A stretch of DNA of 7,988 nt. Origin: Nanobdellota archaeon. Its GTDB lineage: Archaea; Nanobdellota; Nanobdellia; Pacearchaeales; GW2011-AR1. Under the pieces are notes generated by a model that worked only from the letters and a program-made list of their open reading frames with translations, had not been told where the DNA came from and made no database searches. The translations under genes and the position numbers were made by a program. Where the stretch lies: assembly GCA_018816205.1 (NCBI GenBank), contig JAHIWJ010000042.1, forward strand, positions 1-7,988. Reading direction: 5' to 3'. Shown here one piece after another: positions 5,933-7,988 of the stretch. Each line of letters starts with the position of its first letter. The first letter of the stretch is position 1.

Positions 5933-5941
5933 TTTATATTT
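5933..5941 (-). promoter_or_regulatory. TATA box of the MNT-HEPN-Lrp operon
   Basis: On the minus strand this is AAATATAAA, preceded by CCGAAAG as a possible BRE. It is centred about 28 bp before the ATG of the nucleotidyltransferase gene, giving a leader of only a few bases. Confidence 0.5.
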
Positions 5942-5962
5942 CTTTCGGTTTACTTATTTCTG

Positions 5963-5984
5963 TTAATATTTGTTTAATATTTAT
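5963..5984 (+). repeat. Adjacent 11-bp direct repeat abutting the rightward TATA box
   Basis: TTAATATTTGT (5963-5973) is followed at once by TTAATATTTAT (5974-5984), with ten of eleven positions the same. The second copy runs into the TATA box. It may be a regulator site or simply AT-rich drift. Confidence 0.4.
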
Positions 5985-5987
5985 AAA
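5980..5987 (+). promoter_or_regulatory. TATA box of the rightward four-gene operon
   Basis: A perfect TTTATAAA predicts transcription starting near 6005-6010. That leaves a leader of roughly 75-80 nt before the first gene, in contrast to the leaderless pattern elsewhere in the window. Confidence 0.55.
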
Positions 5988-6028
5988 TCTTCCGCAAAAG
6001 TAAGGTTTTTCTAAAAAAAGGTTTAATT

Positions 6029-6049
6029 ATGGGTTATCAGTTTCATTGA
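6029..6049 (+). other. Possible six-codon leader ORF (MGYQFH)
   Basis: ATG at 6029 opens six codons ending in TGA at 6047-6049. AAGGT at 6018-6022 gives a Shine-Dalgarno-like element six bases upstream. It lies wholly inside the predicted leader, seven bases before the hairpin at 6056. Such short frames arise by chance, so the call rests on placement. Confidence 0.3.
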
Positions 6050-6055
6050 AGAGTA

Positions 6056-6084
6056 ACAAAACGACTGCGAAGCAGGAGTTTTGT
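6056..6084 (+). promoter_or_regulatory. Leader hairpin burying the Shine-Dalgarno sequence
   Basis: Arms ACAAAAC (6056-6062) and GTTTTGT (6078-6084) are exact complements. Inside, CTGC (6065-6068) pairs with GCAG (6072-6075) around a GAA loop, and the two stems are joined by facing GA/GA dinucleotides (6063-6064, 6076-6077) that can form tandem sheared G-A pairs. The AGGAG ribosome-binding sequence (6074-6078) of the gene starting at 6086 is entirely within the fold, so the structure should limit translation until opened. Confidence 0.55.
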
Positions 6085-6085
6085 G

Positions 6086-6424
6086 ATGGAGATGAAGAAA
6101 ATGGAAAACAAAACCAAAAAAACACTGATTACGAGCGGCGTAGGACTTGCATTTGTAGCGGGTGCTGTAATCGGCGGCTGTATTGGAAATTATGTTGGAA
6201 GGGTTAACGAACGCGAAAGGGTAGTTGAAACCTTGCAAAAGACTTATGGTAATTTGCATGCAACACTTGAAGTCTTAGATTTAACAAATAAACAAAAAAC
6301 AAGATTAGAAGATTTCGGGAGAGCAATCTTTTACGCAAAGTGGGATATTAGGGAAGGAGGAGATGATTATGTAGCAAATTCTATTATTGGGGTCTTTAGG
6401 AAAAAACAGGGGGAAGGAAAATGA
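6086..6424 (+). CDS. Single-TM protein with glycine zipper, unknown function (112 aa)
   Basis: First gene of the rightward operon. ATG 6086 was chosen because AGGAG at 6074-6078 lies seven bases upstream; a GTG at 6083 is also in frame. A basic N-terminus (MEMKKMENKTKK) leads into one hydrophobic helix, residues about 13-37. Small residues recur every fourth position in it: Gly18, Ala22, Gly26, Gly30, Gly34, Gly38, a textbook glycine zipper for helix-helix packing. The remaining ~74 residues are soluble, charged and probably helical (ERERVVETLQKTYGN, then LDLTNKQKTRLEDFG). Cys32 follows VIGG, a poor lipobox, so a lipoprotein is possible but not favoured. The stop overlaps the next ATG (ATGA). 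I recognise no family; a small oligomeric membrane protein is the most that can be said. Confidence 0.7.
   Translation: MEMKKMENKTKKTLITSGVGLAFVAGAVIGGCIGNYVGRVNERERVVETLQKTYGNLHATLEVLDLTNKQKTRLEDFGRAIFYAKWDIREGGDDYVANSIIGVFRKKQGEGK
6409..6424 (+). promoter_or_regulatory. Stop-start junction element, copy 1
   Basis: GGGGGAAGGAAAATGA: a purine Shine-Dalgarno block, AAA, then ATG overlapping TGA. It couples the 112-aa gene to the 301-aa gene. The same element returns at 7304-7319 and, with one change, at 7711-7726. Confidence 0.6.
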
Positions 6425-7326
6425 ATAATGAAGAAAATGTGAGGCGAATGGAAGCAAATAAAAGGAGAATGAAAGAAGTAGATGTCTTAGATTCTGATTT
6501 GAAAAGATATAAAGTTTTTGGAAAGAGTGGCGATGCTCAGGATATGGATCATGACGAGGGTGAGTTTATAATCTGGATGAGAAGAATTGCCCATGAAGAA
6601 GGCGTTGATTTCGGTTTGACTCAGACTAGCGATGGCATGACTGGATGGGTTTCACGAGGAGTTATTCCAACTTTTTCAAGACTTGTTTTACGTAAGGGAA
6701 AGAAAACAAATTTTAGAGATCCATTTGAGAAAACCGAAGAATGTTTTTTGTCTCCTTGGTGCATTCACTATACTCACGTTAGGGGATATACTGATAGCAG
6801 AGTTGAGAAAAAAGATATGCCCGAAGGAGTGCAGTTATTGGGTGGGGGGGAAAGACAAGACATTGCATATCTTGGAAATGATTCTTTTCACATAATTGAT
6901 CATCCTATATGGGATGGACTGGAAACTAAGCTGAGGGAATTTTATAAAATTGGCGGGGTGATTGCAAGAGTTAAGGATAAAGGGCAGGCAGAGTGGCATA
7001 AATTATTCAACGAACAAATGGAGGCTAATAAGCAATTTTGTGTTCCTAAAAAACTTTTGAGAAAGGCAGTAGATAAACATTATCAAGATCTTATTCAGAT
7101 TATTGAATCTGATCCAGATAAGTTGTTGACTTTAGAACAAGCAGACAATTGGGTTGGAAGAAGACCTTATTTTGGGAGTGTGTTTGAAGAGGAGTTTGAG
7201 CCTATTCGTAAAGATTATCATGAGAGGAAGAATCGCGCTGAAAATGCAATTTATGTTCCAACCGAGAAGGAAGTAGCGGCTTTGGAAAGATGTTTGAGAA
7301 CTGGGGGGAAGGAAAATGAAAAATAA
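6421..7326 (+). CDS. Soluble protein of unknown function (301 aa)
   Basis: This is the largest gene of the rightward operon; the start overlaps the previous stop and has GGGGGAAGGAAA directly before it. No signal peptide or membrane segment is visible. Residues 1-30 are charged and helical. Residues 45-125 are mixed, with aromatic stretches (EGEFIIWMRRIAHEEGVDFG, GMTGWVSRGVIPTFSRLVLR, CFLSPWCIHYTHVRGYTD), and residues 145-165 carry IAYLGNDSFHIIDHPIWDG. Residues 185-300 are mainly helical and charged. His-rich spots (H116/H119 and H157/H161) could bind metal, but I see no recognised catalytic signature. The two Cys in the CFLSPWC segment (108, 114) are six apart, which is not a zinc-knuckle spacing. 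It may be the central effector or structural component of the cassette, but its function is unknown. Confidence 0.72.
   Translation: MNNEENVRRMEANKRRMKEVDVLDSDLKRYKVFGKSGDAQDMDHDEGEFIIWMRRIAHEEGVDFGLTQTSDGMTGWVSRGVIPTFSRLVLRKGKKTNFRDPFEKTEECFLSPWCIHYTHVRGYTDSRVEKKDMPEGVQLLGGGERQDIAYLGNDSFHIIDHPIWDGLETKLREFYKIGGVIARVKDKGQAEWHKLFNEQMEANKQFCVPKKLLRKAVDKHYQDLIQIIESDPDKLLTLEQADNWVGRRPYFGSVFEEEFEPIRKDYHERKNRAENAIYVPTEKEVAALERCLRTGGKENEK
7304..7319 (+). promoter_or_regulatory. Stop-start junction element, copy 2
   Basis: The 16 bases are identical to copy 1, but the upstream gene reads them in another frame (G-K-E-N-E) and ends seven bases later. The shared sequence is therefore not explained by a shared protein C-terminus. 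Confidence 0.6.
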
Positions 7327-7726
7327 AAATCGCGGGTTCTCTATTTCTCATTCTGGAAAAATAGACAAGGTAAACAAGAGTTTTTCTGATAAAGGACTTC
7401 ATAGGTATACGTCCTTGGGTTTCGCTGATGGGGCGTATATTGATACTCCATGTGATGTGCCGTTTGAATGGGTAGGGCGGGAAGTGAAGGTATTCGAACA
7501 TGGCGACTCTTTCTTAGGAAGATTATTTTGGTGTAAATTTTATTCAGTAGATGCAAGGGATAATTCGGGGAGACGTCTTTCTTCGCTCTATGCGGCAGGA
7601 CGTTCATTCAGAAAATACCTTAGTTATAATAACAAATTAACACATAACCAGAAATTGGAGAGAGAAAAGGGCGAGGAAGATCAAAGGTGGAAAGATCTTT
7701 GTTCTGGTCGGGAGGAAGGAAAATGA
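7316..7726 (+). CDS. Basic protein of unknown function (136 aa)
   Basis: The gene starts inside the preceding one: ATG 7316 overlaps the last 11 nt of the 301-aa gene, with GGGGGAAGGAAA just upstream. The first 30 residues are Lys/Ser/Asn-rich and probably flexible (MKNKNRGFSISHSGKIDKVN). Residues about 30-85 look beta-rich with aromatic residues (GLHRYTSLGFADGAYIDTPC, then PFEWVGREVKVFEHGDSF and LGRLFWCKFYSVDA), and the C-terminal 40 are helical and charged. There is no membrane helix and no motif I can name. The beta core might be a small barrel, but that is a guess. Its stop overlaps the following ATG by 4 nt, so it is translated as part of the cassette. Confidence 0.68.
   Translation: MKNKNRGFSISHSGKIDKVNKSFSDKGLHRYTSLGFADGAYIDTPCDVPFEWVGREVKVFEHGDSFLGRLFWCKFYSVDARDNSGRRLSSLYAAGRSFRKYLSYNNKLTHNQKLEREKGEEDQRWKDLCSGREEGK
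7711..7726 (+). promoter_or_regulatory. Stop-start junction element, copy 3
   Basis: GGAGGAAGGAAAATGA, one base different from copies 1 and 2. It links the 136-aa gene to the TM/DxNxDG gene and contains a full GGAGG Shine-Dalgarno core. Confidence 0.6.
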
Positions 7727-7988
7727 AACTTAAGGAATTAGCGAAGGACATCTCATATGTTTTATTTGGTGCAGTAGCAATTGCTGCGGGTCCACTGATA
7801 GCTATACGAGAATGTTCTCAACTGAGCCATGAAAAATATCGGGCGATTGTTGATATGTCTACGAAACCGCAAATCCGCGACGTAAACTCCGATGGAATTC
7901 AAGATATTGTTTTGAAACAAAGAGGCGGAGAAGAATTGGTTTTGTATGGCACTCCGCGGGGGGATTATATTTTTGGAGAAAAAAGAAA
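7723..7988 (+). CDS. TM protein with DxNxDGxxD calcium-type loop, cut by the right edge
   Basis: ATG 7723 overlaps the stop of the 136-aa gene (ATGA) and is preceded by GGAGGAAGGAAA. Eighty-eight codons are visible and the frame is still open at the edge. Residues 10-28 (ISYVLFGAVAIAAGPLIAI) form one hydrophobic helix after a lysine-containing start, so the rest is likely held at the membrane. Residues 53-61 read D-V-N-S-D-G-I-Q-D and are followed by IVLKQ, the calcium loop plus beta-strand pattern of FG-GAP/VCBS and dockerin-like modules. GGEELVLYG then looks like the next strand. In such families this loop faces the outside, which suggests a surface or secreted position. The C-terminus, and any repeat of the loop, lies outside the window. 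Confidence 0.7.
   Translation, partial: MKLKELAKDISYVLFGAVAIAAGPLIAIRECSQLSHEKYRAIVDMSTKPQIRDVNSDGIQDIVLKQRGGEELVLYGTPRGDYIFGEKR

Larger units (their letters stand above)
5910..6085. promoter_or_regulatory. AT-rich divergent control region
   Basis: This 176-nt gap lies between the leftward MNT-HEPN-Lrp operon and the rightward four-gene operon. It holds the 16-bp palindrome, a TATA box for each direction, a TTTGTT-type motif recurring at 20-nt steps, a possible six-codon ORF and a Shine-Dalgarno-burying hairpin, each listed separately. The first 85 nt are strikingly AT-rich compared with the genes on either side. Confidence 0.6.

Noticed and set aside
6056..6084. Leader hairpin as intrinsic terminator or box C/D RNA
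   Set aside because: There is no T-run after it, and no matching C and D boxes frame a guide; placement over the ribosome-binding site fits a translational switch better.
6083..6085. GTG as start of the first cassette gene
   Set aside because: It lies only four bases from AGGAG; ATG 6086 has the better seven-base spacing.
7202..7501. Minus-strand ORF across the 301-aa/136-aa junction
   Set aside because: It opposes two tightly coupled genes and has no promoter or ribosome-binding sequence; it is treated as a shadow.

Overview
The window reads as a piece of a small-genome archaeon, most likely a DPANN lineage such as Woesearchaeota or Pacearchaeota. The signs are a TFIIE-alpha-like transcription factor (TFE), TATA boxes of the TTTATAAA type placed about 25 bp before ATG codons (leaderless style), a tandem double Lrp/AsnC regulator of a kind frequent in DPANN, and a short alanyl-tRNA synthetase of the form common in CPR bacteria and some DPANN. 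The lineage call is an inference from gene content and no marker gene settles it.

Left part (1-2197). The N-terminus of a zinc-knuckle protein runs off the left edge on the minus strand. TFE follows on the minus strand, with a zinc ribbon that has lost three of four cysteines and a histone-H1-like lysine-rich tail. A 121-bp divergent promoter region separates it from a rightward two-gene unit: a 241-aa proline-rich/coiled-coil protein and a 112-aa basic/coiled-coil protein. Neither function is known to me. Behind the second gene is an in-frame degenerate copy of its last codons.

Middle (2198-5909). A complete alanyl-tRNA synthetase of 594 aa has catalytic and editing domains but no C-Ala domain, and resembles the bacterial CPR type rather than the standard archaeal one. 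A hairpin straddles its stop codon. Facing it is a leftward three-gene operon with 4-nt ATGA overlaps: wHTH-nucleotidyltransferase (MNT type), HEPN-fold partner with Tyr in place of the catalytic His, and a double Lrp/AsnC regulator. It looks like a MNT/HEPN toxin-antitoxin derivative carrying its own DNA-binding regulator.

Right part (5910-7988). A very AT-rich divergent control region holds a perfect 16-bp palindrome touching the MNT start, a motif repeated at 20-nt steps, and a TATA box for a rightward operon. The rightward leader contains a possible six-codon ORF and a compact hairpin that buries the Shine-Dalgarno sequence of the first gene. Four tightly packed unrecognised genes follow (the last is cut by the window edge): a single-TM protein with a glycine zipper, a 301-aa soluble protein, a 136-aa basic protein, and a TM protein with a DxNxDGxxD calcium-type loop. 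All three internal junctions carry nearly the same 16-nt stop-start sequence. This control region plus operon is the best candidate for an undescribed system in the window.

No rRNA, tRNA, CRISPR array or complete insertion sequence was seen.
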